64,000 nt of DNA. Source: JABCPE02 sp963509715. Its GTDB lineage: Bacteria > Bacteroidota > Bacteroidia > Flavobacteriales > Weeksellaceae. The notes below the pieces were generated by a model that saw only the letters and a list, made by a program, of their open reading frames with translations, made no database searches and was not told the DNA's origin. Made by a program: the position numbers and the translations under genes. Of this stretch, positions 41,916 to 50,141 are shown piece after piece; position 1 is the stretch's first letter, and each line of letters starts with the position of its first letter. The DNA lies in NCBI GenBank assembly GCA_963509715.1, contig CAUPCB010000004.1, forward strand, positions 5,254 to 69,253, in the 5' to 3' direction.

Positions 41916-44108
41916 TTAATTTGCTACATCACTGATGAATTTTATTCTAAGCATTCGGATTTCTTCATCAGTCAAATCATCCGAAAACTCGGCACAAAGC
42001 ACTTTCATGCTGTCACTTTCTGACTCTTTCATGAAATCCATAAACTCCTCCACCAAATCTTCATCTATATTTTCCTCGATATAATAGTCTATATTAAGCT
42101 TAGTTCCTTGATAAACAATACTTTCCATTTCAGAAAGAAGCTCATCCATCGTCAAGTTTTTAGCCTGAGCGATATCCTCCAAATCCATCTTTTTATCGGT
42201 ATTTTGGATGATGAAAACTTTGTGGTTAGACTTATTGACCAGCTGTTTCAGAACCATATCCTGCATACGCTCTATATTGTTCTCTTCCACATACTTAGCA
42301 ATAAACTCCGCAAATTCCTTTCCGTATTTTTTAGCTTTCCCTTCGCCTACTCCATAGATTTTTGTAATTTCCTCTATAGTAATAGGATACTGCACCGTCA
42401 TATCCTCCAAACTAGGGTCCATAAAGACCGTATAAGGCGGAATTCCGTGTTTTTTAGCAACAGATTTTCTCAGCTCTTTCAGCTGGTTATACAGATTTTC
42501 ATCCAAACCTCCACCACTCTGCATCTGAACCTGCTCCGAAGCGGCTTGGCTAAGGTCATACTTTCTGTCTTCGGCTATCATGAACGGATTTTTTTCTTTT
42601 CCAGCCAAGAAGTCAAGTCCTTTTTGAGATAATTTTAAAACACCATAGGTCTCAATATCTTTATTGATGTAGTTCTGCACCAAAGCCTGTCTGATGATGG
42701 ATTTCCAGAAATTATCTGTCTGCTCTTTTCCTTTACTAAAGAAAGAAGAGTTTTCTAATTTATAAGACTTCGTAACTGGAGTTTCTCGCCCTAAAAGCAC
42801 TGAAATCAAATCATTTATCTTAAATTTCTCTTCCAGTTCTTTTATCAGTTCCAAAACTACTTTCAGTTCTTTGGAAACATCTTTCAGAGTCGGAGGATTT
42901 ACAGAATTATCGCACATTTTGGCTCCAGCGCCATTTACAGGGTCAAACTGTTCCCCAAAATAATACAGCAAATACTGTCTTCTGTTCATCGAAGTTTCCG
43001 CATAGCCCACCACTTCATTCAAAAGCTGAAGACCAATTTCTCTCTCCGAAACAGGTTTTTGAGCCAGAAACTTCTCTAATTTGTCTATATCTTTCGGGTC
43101 ATAAAAAGCCAAACAATAGCCCTCGCCGCCATCTCTTCCTGCTCTTCCTGTTTCTTGATAGTAGCTTTCCAAAGATTTCGGAATATCATAATGAATCACA
43201 AAACGAACATCTGGCTTGTCTATCCCCATCCCAAAGGCTATGGTAGCGACAATCACATCCACTTCCTCCATCAGGAACTTGTCCTGATTTGCTACTCGGG
43301 ATTTCGCGTCTAATCCTGCGTGATACGGCAGAGCATTGATTCCATTCACTTGCAAAAGCTGGGCAAATTCCTCCACTTTCTTTCTACTGAGACAATACAC
43401 TATCCCTGCTTTGCCTTTATTTTGGTTAATGAACTTCACTATTTCCTTATCTACATTCACTTTTGGGCGAACTTCGTAGAATAGATTTGGTCTGTTAAAA
43501 CTTTCCTTAAAGACCACAGCATCAGTCATTCCCAATGTTTTTTGAATATCATCCTGAACTTTGGGCGTTGCAGTAGCCGTCAGGGCAATCACAGGAACAT
43601 TTGCTATTTGGTCTATAATGGTTTTTAGATTACGATATTCAGGGCGGAAATCATGTCCCCATTCCGAGATACAGTGCGCCTCATCTATAGCCACAAAGGA
43701 AATTTTCACTTCCTTCAAAAAGTCTAAATATTCTTCTTTTATCAAACTTTCAGGCGCTACATAGAGCAGTTTGGTTTTCCCAGATTTTATATCATCCATT
43801 ACAGTTTTAGTCTGGGTTTTATTGAGAGAAGAATTCAGTACATGAGCCACTCCTTCCTCGGAAAACAGCCCATTCACCGCATCTACCTGATTTTTCATCA
43901 AGGCTATAAGCGGAGAAACTACGATTGCCGTTCCCTCGCTCATCAGAGCGGGAAGCTGGTAGCAAAGAGACTTACCACCACCTGTCGGCATCAAAACGAA
44001 AACATCTCTACCCTCCAAGAGCGTAGAAATAATTTCCTCCTGATGTCCTTTAAAATTAGAAAAACCAAAATATTTTTTTAGAGAATCTGATATTTTCCCA
44101 TTTTTCAT
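41916..44108 (-). CDS. recQ: ATP-dependent DNA helicase RecQ
   Basis: Superfamily 2 helicase for recombination and fork repair, 730 residues. Walker A MPTGGGKSLCYQ near 40, DEAH near 137, motif VI QETGRAGRDG near 330. The RecQ zinc region (LLYYFGEQFDPVNGAGAKMCDNSVNPP in parts) has just one Cys of the four used in E. coli RecQ. Then a winged helix, an HRDC-like domain (about 525-600) and a long extra C-terminal part with DDLTDEEIRM. Promoter at 44167. First gene of a run with the TA-like pair and the glycosyltransferase. Confidence 0.93.
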   Translation of the reverse strand: MKNGKISDSLKKYFGFSNFKGHQEEIISTLLEGRDVFVLMPTGGGKSLCYQLPALMSEGTAIVVSPLIALMKNQVDAVNGLFSEEGVAHVLNSSLNKTQTKTVMDDIKSGKTKLLYVAPESLIKEEYLDFLKEVKISFVAIDEAHCISEWGHDFRPEYRNLKTIIDQIANVPVIALTATATPKVQDDIQKTLGMTDAVVFKESFNRPNLFYEVRPKVNVDKEIVKFINQNKGKAGIVYCLSRKKVEEFAQLLQVNGINALPYHAGLDAKSRVANQDKFLMEEVDVIVATIAFGMGIDKPDVRFVIHYDIPKSLESYYQETGRAGRDGGEGYCLAFYDPKDIDKLEKFLAQKPVSEREIGLQLLNEVVGYAETSMNRRQYLLYYFGEQFDPVNGAGAKMCDNSVNPPTLKDVSKELKVVLELIKELEEKFKINDLISVLLGRETPVTKSYKLENSSFFSKGKEQTDNFWKSIIRQALVQNYINKDIETYGVLKLSQKGLDFLAGKEKNPFMIAEDRKYDLSQAASEQVQMQSGGGLDENLYNQLKELRKSVAKKHGIPPYTVFMDPSLEDMTVQYPITIEEITKIYGVGEGKAKKYGKEFAEFIAKYVEENNIERMQDMVLKQLVNKSNHKVFIIQNTDKKMDLEDIAQAKNLTMDELLSEMESIVYQGTKLNIDYYIEENIDEDLVEEFMDFMKESESDSMKVLCAEFSDDLTDEEIRMLRIKFISDVAN

Positions 44109-44166
44109 ACTTACTTATTTGTTTTTAGTTTTTATTCAAAAATCAATTTTGTGAGGTGTCTTTTAT

Positions 44167-44174
44167 CAAAGATA
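44167..44174 (-). promoter_or_regulatory. Predicted -7 promoter element for recQ
   Basis: Reads TATCTTTG on the minus strand, exact TAnnTTTG, 58 bases before the recQ ATG. Confidence 0.5.
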
Positions 44175-44259
44175 AGAAATAAATTTGATTTGCAAAAAAT
44201 GTTAAACAATTTTTATTCTTAGTTCTTGACCACTAAAAAGTTATTTTTATGCCTTAAAT

Positions 44260-44715
44260 CTACTCTTTTCCTTCCTCTTCTTTTCTATAAATCAAGCAGT
44301 CATGAGGAAATTTTTCAATTATAAGAGTATTATCTGAAACATACTTTTTTAAATCTATTGTATATTCTCCTCTTTTGAAATAAACTCGTTTAACTCCCAT
44401 AATAGGATGGTGTGGTATGGGTTCTATGTAAATTTTCATGGTATCTTTTTTATAAACTAAGATATTCATCCCTTGTGATAGTCCATGATTTTCTCTTTCC
44501 TTTTTATCAGAAAAGTATTTTATACCATTTTCAATTTTTTGTAGATAGATTTCTTTATTTTCCCTATAGAATTTATCCACACTTAAACCTTCCCAAAGAG
44601 GCTGAGCATTTACATAACTATAACTGTATAAGAGAATAATTGATAAAAATTTTATGCCTATTACACCTATTTTTTCATTGGATAAATATTTGCTAATAAA
44701 GTTTTTATTCTTCAT
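44260..44715 (-). CDS. Secreted protein of unknown function, copy B
   Basis: Starts with a hydrophobic signal-like segment (residues about 17-38) preceding the sequence AQPLWEG. Its C-terminal part, FKRGEYTIDLKKYV...EKFPHDCLIYRKEEE, matches the upstream gene 44705-45106, so the two are tandem paralogues. 151 residues. The ATG overlaps the upstream gene by 11 bases, indicating co-translation. AT-rich. No family recognised. Confidence 0.6.
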   Translation of the reverse strand: MKNKNFISKYLSNEKIGVIGIKFLSIILLYSYSYVNAQPLWEGLSVDKFYRENKEIYLQKIENGIKYFSDKKERENHGLSQGMNILVYKKDTMKIYIEPIPHHPIMGVKRVYFKRGEYTIDLKKYVSDNTLIIEKFPHDCLIYRKEEEGKE

Positions 44716-45106
44716 CTTTTCTATAAATTAAACAATCATTAGGGAAACTTTTTATATGATAATCACTATCAAATCTACAATTTTTAAAGTTTATTGAAAA
44801 TTTTCCTTTCTGAAAATGTAGATTTTGAATAAAAATTTGTTTTCTTTCTTCTAAATTTATGTAAATATCCATAGTATCTTTTTTATAAATGAAAACATTT
44901 CTGCTCTTATTTGTTATTGCCATAGGTATCGTTTTTTTCATAGATGAAGACAAAAAATAAATAGTTTCTAAATTATTTGTCTTTATCTTTTTCACAGAAA
45001 GAGGTTTCTTTGAAACAGAGATACTATCAACAATAATTATTGTAGGCAAGGGCTGTGCATTTAAATGGAAAAATACGAATGACAAGAAAACAATTAAATA
45101 TCTCAT
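44705..45106 (-). CDS. Secreted protein of unknown function, copy A
   Basis: 133 residues with a clear signal peptide (residues 1-17, ending NAQ), then a region with VFIYKKDTMDIYINLE, FQKGKFSINFKNC and SFPNDCLIYRKDEE. The last two blocks are shared with the downstream copy. No lipobox Cys. Function unknown; tandem duplication is the main feature. Confidence 0.6.
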   Translation of the reverse strand: MRYLIVFLSFVFFHLNAQPLPTIIIVDSISVSKKPLSVKKIKTNNLETIYFLSSSMKKTIPMAITNKSRNVFIYKKDTMDIYINLEERKQIFIQNLHFQKGKFSINFKNCRFDSDYHIKSFPNDCLIYRKDEE

Positions 45107-45158
45107 AGTTATTGTATCATATGTTTTATTCCCATTATTATTTTTAGAAAAAAATTAT

Positions 45159-45166
45159 TATTTTTG
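45159..45166 (+). promoter_or_regulatory. Predicted -7 promoter element for kdsD-tatC
   Basis: TATTTTTG, exact TAnnTTTG, 34 bases before the kdsD start. Confidence 0.5.
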
Positions 45167-45200
45167 AACGGAAATGTAAAAGTAATAAAATTTTACCAAA

Positions 45201-46157
45201 TTGAACTCAATAGATTTAATCCAAATAGCAAAAAATACCATCTCTGCAGAAATAGAAGAGCTGGAAGCCTTGAAAAATCGTATCGATGAAAACTTTAATA
45301 AGGCCGTAAATACCATCCACAAAGCCAAAGGAAAGCTGATTGTAGTAGGCATCGGGAAGAGCGCCCACATTGGGAATAAGATAGTAGCAACGCTGAATTC
45401 CACAGGGACGCCGTCACAATTCCTGCACGCCGCCGAGGCTATTCATGGAGATTTAGGAGTTATTCAGAAAAATGATGTGGTGCTGTGCATCTCCAATTCA
45501 GGAAATTCACCCGAAATCGTAAATCTTCTGCCATTTTTAAAGAAATATTCTTCGGCGCTCATTGGGATGACAGGAAGCATGAAAAGCAAACTCGCTGAGT
45601 TTTCGGAAATCACTTTAAACACGCATGTTTCCAAAGAAGCCTGTCCTAATCAGCTGGCTCCTACCACTTCCACTACGGTTCAGCTGGCTCTGGGCGATGC
45701 TTTGGCAGTGTGTCTGATGGAACTTAACCAATTCAAAAAAGAGGATTTTGCTAAATTCCACCCTGGGGGAGCTTTAGGCAAACAAACCGCGAAAGTAGAG
45801 CAGTTTCTCTCTCAAAACAAACCAAAAGTGGATATCAATGCCACTATAAAAGAAGTCATTATCTCCATCAGCAGCTCTAAACACGGCATCACTGTAATCA
45901 CCGAAAACGAAGAAATAAAAGGTGTAATTACCGATGGCGACCTGCGAAGAATGCTCTCCGAAAGAGACTCTATTTCAGGGATTTTCGCAAGAGACATCAT
46001 GAGCAAAAACCCTAAAACCATAGAGAAAAGCGCCCTCGCAAAGGAAGCCATGCAGATACTGAAACAGAACAACATCGGACAGCTGGTTGTGACAGACCAC
46101 GGAAAATACTTCGGAATTATAGACCTACACCGCCTTTTGGATGAGGGCATAAACTAA
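45201..46157 (+). CDS. kdsD: Arabinose-5-phosphate isomerase
   Basis: KpsF/GutQ-family enzyme converting ribulose-5-phosphate to arabinose-5-phosphate for Kdo, an LPS core sugar. TTG start at 45201 with no better ATG. SIS domain at residues 35-170 (VVGIGKSAHIGNK, STGTPSQFLHAAEAIHGDLG, SNSGNSPEI) and two CBS domains at about 200-318. 318 residues. It is followed by tatC after 8 bases. Confidence 0.93.
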   Translation: MNSIDLIQIAKNTISAEIEELEALKNRIDENFNKAVNTIHKAKGKLIVVGIGKSAHIGNKIVATLNSTGTPSQFLHAAEAIHGDLGVIQKNDVVLCISNSGNSPEIVNLLPFLKKYSSALIGMTGSMKSKLAEFSEITLNTHVSKEACPNQLAPTTSTTVQLALGDALAVCLMELNQFKKEDFAKFHPGGALGKQTAKVEQFLSQNKPKVDINATIKEVIISISSSKHGITVITENEEIKGVITDGDLRRMLSERDSISGIFARDIMSKNPKTIEKSALAKEAMQILKQNNIGQLVVTDHGKYFGIIDLHRLLDEGIN

Positions 46158-46165
46158 AAAAAAGA

Positions 46166-46978
46166 ATGAGTGACCAAAAAGAAATGTCTTTTTTAGACCA
46201 TTTGGGAGAACTGCGCGGACACCTTATAAGGTCTGTAATAGCCATAATCATCGCTGCAGTTTTCATCGGAATCAATACCAATTGGGTAGTGGATAACATC
46301 CTCTTCTACCCTACCAAACCTGATTTTCCTACTTTTAGATACATCAATTATTTTACCCAAGAATATTTGGGCGAAGAAAGCATTTCGCTTCCCGAGACAT
46401 TTCCTATACAAGTACGAAAACTGTATGAGCAGTTTAATGTAATGATGTCTATTTCTATTTTTGGAGGAATTCTTTTGGCGTTTCCTTACATTATTTGGGA
46501 GCTGTGGAGATTCATCAGTCCTGCTCTGCTGCCGAACGAGAGAAAATATTCGCTTATCATTATCCATGGAACTTGGATTTTGTTTTTCTTTGGAGCGCTT
46601 TGCGGGTATTTCATCATTTTGCCATTCGCTATCAATTTTGGGTATTTCTTTAGAATTTCGGATGAAATCAGACTGAGTTATGACTTGTCTGACTATCTTT
46701 CCATATTCCTGCAAGTGGTTTTTGGAATGGCGATTATCTTCCTGTTTCCGATGATAGTCTATGTTTTGACTTCACTGGGAATTCTTACTCCTCAGCTGAT
46801 GAAAACCTACCGAAGACACGCCATTGTCATCATTATGATTATCGCGGCTATCATTACGCCTGCCGATGTGGTAAGTATGTTTATCGCGGCTATTCCGCTA
46901 TTATTACTCTATGAAATGAGCGTTGCAATGGCTCAAATCATCCACAAAAGACTACTAAAAGAACAGAATTTAGATTAA
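46166..46978 (+). CDS. tatC: Sec-independent protein translocase subunit TatC
   Basis: Six-helix inner-membrane component of the twin-arginine pathway. MSFLDHLGELRGHLIRSVIA at the N-terminus (in parts) and the FRISDEIRL segment plus AAIITPADVVSMFIAAIPLLLLYE are TatC signatures. 270 residues. Second gene of a pair with kdsD. TatA/TatB are not nearby; in this phylum they are usually elsewhere. Confidence 0.95.
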   Translation: MSDQKEMSFLDHLGELRGHLIRSVIAIIIAAVFIGINTNWVVDNILFYPTKPDFPTFRYINYFTQEYLGEESISLPETFPIQVRKLYEQFNVMMSISIFGGILLAFPYIIWELWRFISPALLPNERKYSLIIIHGTWILFFFGALCGYFIILPFAINFGYFFRISDEIRLSYDLSDYLSIFLQVVFGMAIIFLFPMIVYVLTSLGILTPQLMKTYRRHAIVIIMIIAAIITPADVVSMFIAAIPLLLLYEMSVAMAQIIHKRLLKEQNLD

Positions 46979-46983
46979 ATCAA

Positions 46984-47013
46984 AAAAGGTCAGAACGAAA
47001 ATTCTGACCTTTT
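46984..47013. terminator. Bidirectional intrinsic terminator
   Basis: AAAAGGTCAGAA / TTCTGACCTTTT, 12-base stem with 6-base loop, between convergent tatC and clpP. Confidence 0.8.
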
Positions 47014-47030
47014 AATTTTATAATTTTTCT

Positions 47031-47708
47031 TTATTTCTTTTTCTCCAAAAATTCATCTACCATTCCCATTTCTTTTGCTTCAGTGGAAGTCATCCAGTAG
47101 TCTCTGTCTGATGCTTTTTCCACCCACTCGTAAGACTGTCCAGAATGCTCAGAAATAATGTCATAAAGTTCTTTTTTCAATTTCAGCATTTCTCTCAAAT
47201 TGATTTCCATATCGCTCGCAACTCCCTGTGCGCCGCCACTCGGCTGGTGAATCATCACTCTGGAATGCTTCAATGCAGAACGCTTTCCTTTTTCACCCGC
47301 AACCAAAAGCACCGCTCCCATAGAAGCCGCCATACCTGTACAAATCGTAGCTACATCTGGTTTGATAATCTGCATCGTGTCATAAATTCCCAATCCTGCA
47401 TAAACACTTCCACCAGGCGAATTGATATAAATCTGAATATCCTTGCTTGGGTCAGCACTTTCCAAAAATAGCAGCTGTGCCGTCACGATATTCGCCACTT
47501 GGTCATCAATTCCTGTTCCCAAAAAGATGATTCTATCCATCATCAGTCTTGAGAAAACATCCATCTGCGCTACATTCAGCCTTCTTTCTTCGGTGATGTA
47601 TGGTGTAAGGTTGGTAGGATTGAACATTCCCATATATTGGTCAGTTACCAGCCCATTATTTCCTAAATGTTTTACAGAATAATCTCTAAATTCTTTCTTT
47701 ATGTCCAT
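47031..47708 (-). CDS. clpP: ATP-dependent Clp protease proteolytic subunit
   Basis: Serine protease core that works with ClpX or ClpA. The catalytic triad is Ser in GMAASMGAVLL, His in VMIHQPSGG and Asp in the SDRDYWM segment. 225 residues. It lies 18 bases after the YciI-like gene and in the same orientation as dnaG. ClpX is not adjacent. Confidence 0.96.
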   Translation of the reverse strand: MDIKKEFRDYSVKHLGNNGLVTDQYMGMFNPTNLTPYITEERRLNVAQMDVFSRLMMDRIIFLGTGIDDQVANIVTAQLLFLESADPSKDIQIYINSPGGSVYAGLGIYDTMQIIKPDVATICTGMAASMGAVLLVAGEKGKRSALKHSRVMIHQPSGGAQGVASDMEINLREMLKLKKELYDIISEHSGQSYEWVEKASDRDYWMTSTEAKEMGMVDEFLEKKK

Positions 47709-47726
47709 ATATAAATCTTTTTAAGG

Positions 47727-48017
47727 TTAATTATTTACAAAATAAGCAAATTTTTCATTAAATTTGGTTGGAATAAATTCTATAATTTCATATTCTGCAA
47801 TTTCATTTTTATAAAATGGGTCTTCTTTCATTATATTGATTACCATTTCTTTATCTTTTTCATTTACAAGAATAATCCCTCCTGTTCTTGGATTTTTTCT
47901 TCCAGAACAGATGAATTTTCCGAGCAAATAGTATTTATCCAAAAAATCCACATGTTCTTTTAAATATTTTTCTACTTCACTGATTTCCTTTTTGTAGTTT
48001 AATGATACTATAAACAT
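47727..48017 (-). CDS. YciI-family protein
   Basis: 96-residue ferredoxin-like fold of the YCII superfamily. The characteristic VEKYLKEHVDFLDKYYLLGKFICSGRKNPRTGGIIL is present (in parts), with the His of H-x-x-F-L that is a candidate active-site residue and PFYKNEIAEYEIIEF towards the end. Activity unknown. Between dnaG and clpP. Confidence 0.82.
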   Translation of the reverse strand: MFIVSLNYKKEISEVEKYLKEHVDFLDKYYLLGKFICSGRKNPRTGGIILVNEKDKEMVINIMKEDPFYKNEIAEYEIIEFIPTKFNEKFAYFVNN

Positions 48018-48072
48018 AGTTTTATCTCCTTTTTCTCAAAAATTATTCCAATTCCCAAAGGTAACCAATCTG

Positions 48073-50001
48073 TCACAAAATCCGAAAAAGTTTTTGGTCT
48101 ATTTTACTTTTCAGCTGGTTTAGTCTGACGATTTGTTCATAAATTTCCGCTTTTTCCTCCGTTTCATCCAGATTTTTTTTCAAATCTTCTATCAGCTTCA
48201 TCACATATTCTCTTTTGTGGCGAAGGATAACATCCCTCACGACTTTACCCAAAACTTCTTCTTCAATTGGGAAATAAATATTAAACTTCTTCCAGTCACT
48301 GGTTTCGTAGTTTTCCACCAGAGCATCGGCTATTTTCCCTGAAATATCCTCGTCCATCAGCCCAAAAAAGAAATTCCCTGAACGGATTTCGTTCAGCTCC
48401 AAGCCCTGCCGAACTTCATCTATGATTTTTCTATTGGTTTCCGTAAGGATTTCGCAGTCATCTTCCTGAAAATGATGGATAATTTCCTCTATCACAGTGG
48501 TTTGATAAGAATTATTTTCAGAGTCTCTTCGGGTCAAAATCCTGTCGCCATATTTCAACATCAGCTCCACCAATTTTTCTTCCAAAACCAATAATCCCGC
48601 CGTTTTATCAGAATCTGCAAAAGGCTTTTCCTCCGTTTTTGGAACGATTTCCAGTTTTGGTTTTGGCTGCGATTGTGACTGTCCTTTCAAAATCTGTTTT
48701 TGAACCTGAAGTTCATCAAAAAGATTTCTTTCCGTGAGCCCAAACTGAGTCGCTATCTGTTTAAGGTAAATTTCCTGTTTCAGTCCATTATCCACATGCG
48801 CCACAGATTTCACAATATCTCTAATGGCTTCGGCCTTTTTTATCGGGTCGTTTTCAGCTTCTTTAAGGAGAATTTCAGCTTTAAAATCGATGAAATCTTT
48901 TGAATTTTCTTTAATGAAATTTTTGACAAACTCCATCGAATTTTCCCTCGCAAAGCTGTCTGGGTCGTGTCCCTCTGGAAACAGCAGAATACGGATATTC
49001 ATACTTTCCGCAAGGAGCATGTCTATACTTCGGAAACTCGCCTTTATTCCTGCTGCATCGCCATCGAAAAGAATGGTAACATTCTCAGTCAGCCTTTTTA
49101 TCAGCTTTATCTGCTCCGTGGTCAGGGAAGTTCCAGAGCTCGCCACCACATTTTCTATTCCAGACTGATGCAGGGCGACCACATCCATGTAGCCCTCCAC
49201 CAAGAGACACATATTTTCGCGCGAAACGGCTTGTTTAGACTGGAACAAGCCATACAGCACATTGGATTTATGATAAATCTCCGTTTCAGGGGAGTTTAGG
49301 TATTTCGCGGTTTTTGTATTTGATTTTAAAATCCTGCCGCCAAATCCCAGCACACGCCCTGAAAACCCATGGATAGGGAAAATCACCCTTTCACGGAAAC
49401 GGTCTATTCCCTCCGTAGATTTTTCCGAAAAGATGGAAAGTCCAGATTTTTCTAAAATTTCTTTGGAATAGCCCTTTTCTATGGCATGTTGCGTAAAGGC
49501 ATTTTTAAGCTCTGGAGAATATCCGAGCTGAAATTTCTTGATGGTTTCTGGCTTCAGCTCGCGTTCTTTGAAATAAGAAAGCCCTATATTCTGCCCTTCT
49601 TCGGTTTCATAAAGTTGGTTCTGAAAAAAATCATTCGCTACTTCGTGGATTTTGTATAACAAATCCTTGTCGGTCTGCGCTTTTTTTTCTTCTTCGGTGA
49701 GGTCTTTTTTCAGCTCCTCTATTTCTATTCCGTACTTTTTAGCAGCGTATCGGAGGGCTTCTGGATAGGAAAACCCTTCGATTTCCATCAAAAAAGAAAT
49801 CGCTGTTCCGCCTTTTCCAGAAGAGAAATCTTTCCAAATCTGTTTACTTGGAGAAACTATAAAACTCGGCGTTTTCTCATCTACAAAAGGGCTGAGACCT
49901 TTATAGTTAGAGCCTGCTCTTTTCAGCTGGACATATTCGCCGACGATTTCCTCCACACGAATGGCAGAAAAAATCTTGTCTATGGTTTCTTTTGTAATCA
50001 T
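48073..50001 (-). CDS. dnaG: DNA primase, zinc finger degenerate
   Basis: Synthesises primers for replication. TOPRIM domain at about residues 265-350 (VEGYMDVVALHQSG, DGDAAG) and the RNA polymerase domain are intact. The N-terminal zinc ribbon is conserved in shape but not in ligands: GLSPFVDEKTPSF replaces GLCPFHxEKTPSF and KDFSSGKGG replaces the CFGCGxGG segment. 642 residues. Upstream of the YciI gene, 55 bases. Confidence 0.94.
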   Translation of the reverse strand: MITKETIDKIFSAIRVEEIVGEYVQLKRAGSNYKGLSPFVDEKTPSFIVSPSKQIWKDFSSGKGGTAISFLMEIEGFSYPEALRYAAKKYGIEIEELKKDLTEEEKKAQTDKDLLYKIHEVANDFFQNQLYETEEGQNIGLSYFKERELKPETIKKFQLGYSPELKNAFTQHAIEKGYSKEILEKSGLSIFSEKSTEGIDRFRERVIFPIHGFSGRVLGFGGRILKSNTKTAKYLNSPETEIYHKSNVLYGLFQSKQAVSRENMCLLVEGYMDVVALHQSGIENVVASSGTSLTTEQIKLIKRLTENVTILFDGDAAGIKASFRSIDMLLAESMNIRILLFPEGHDPDSFARENSMEFVKNFIKENSKDFIDFKAEILLKEAENDPIKKAEAIRDIVKSVAHVDNGLKQEIYLKQIATQFGLTERNLFDELQVQKQILKGQSQSQPKPKLEIVPKTEEKPFADSDKTAGLLVLEEKLVELMLKYGDRILTRRDSENNSYQTTVIEEIIHHFQEDDCEILTETNRKIIDEVRQGLELNEIRSGNFFFGLMDEDISGKIADALVENYETSDWKKFNIYFPIEEEVLGKVVRDVILRHKREYVMKLIEDLKKNLDETEEKAEIYEQIVRLNQLKSKIDQKLFRIL

Positions 50002-50096
50002 GGGCGTAAAATTATGAATTTTATTTAAAACCTAAATCTTTTATAATTGTGTATAAGTGTTTATAAAATAAAATTTTATTGTTCGTATTTTTTTTG

Positions 50097-50104
50097 CATT
50101 TTTG
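50097..50104 (+). promoter_or_regulatory. Possible -7 promoter element for arginine decarboxylase
   Basis: CATTTTTG, one mismatch from TAnnTTTG, 37 bases before the start at 50142. Weak. Confidence 0.3.
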
Positions 50105-50141
50105 CATATCATTTTTAACTCAAAATTTATACCTGCAAAAA

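Noticed and set aside
42108..42632. Plus-strand open frame of 174 codons inside recQ
   Set aside because: Lies wholly opposite the conserved RecQ C-terminal region and has no domain of its own.
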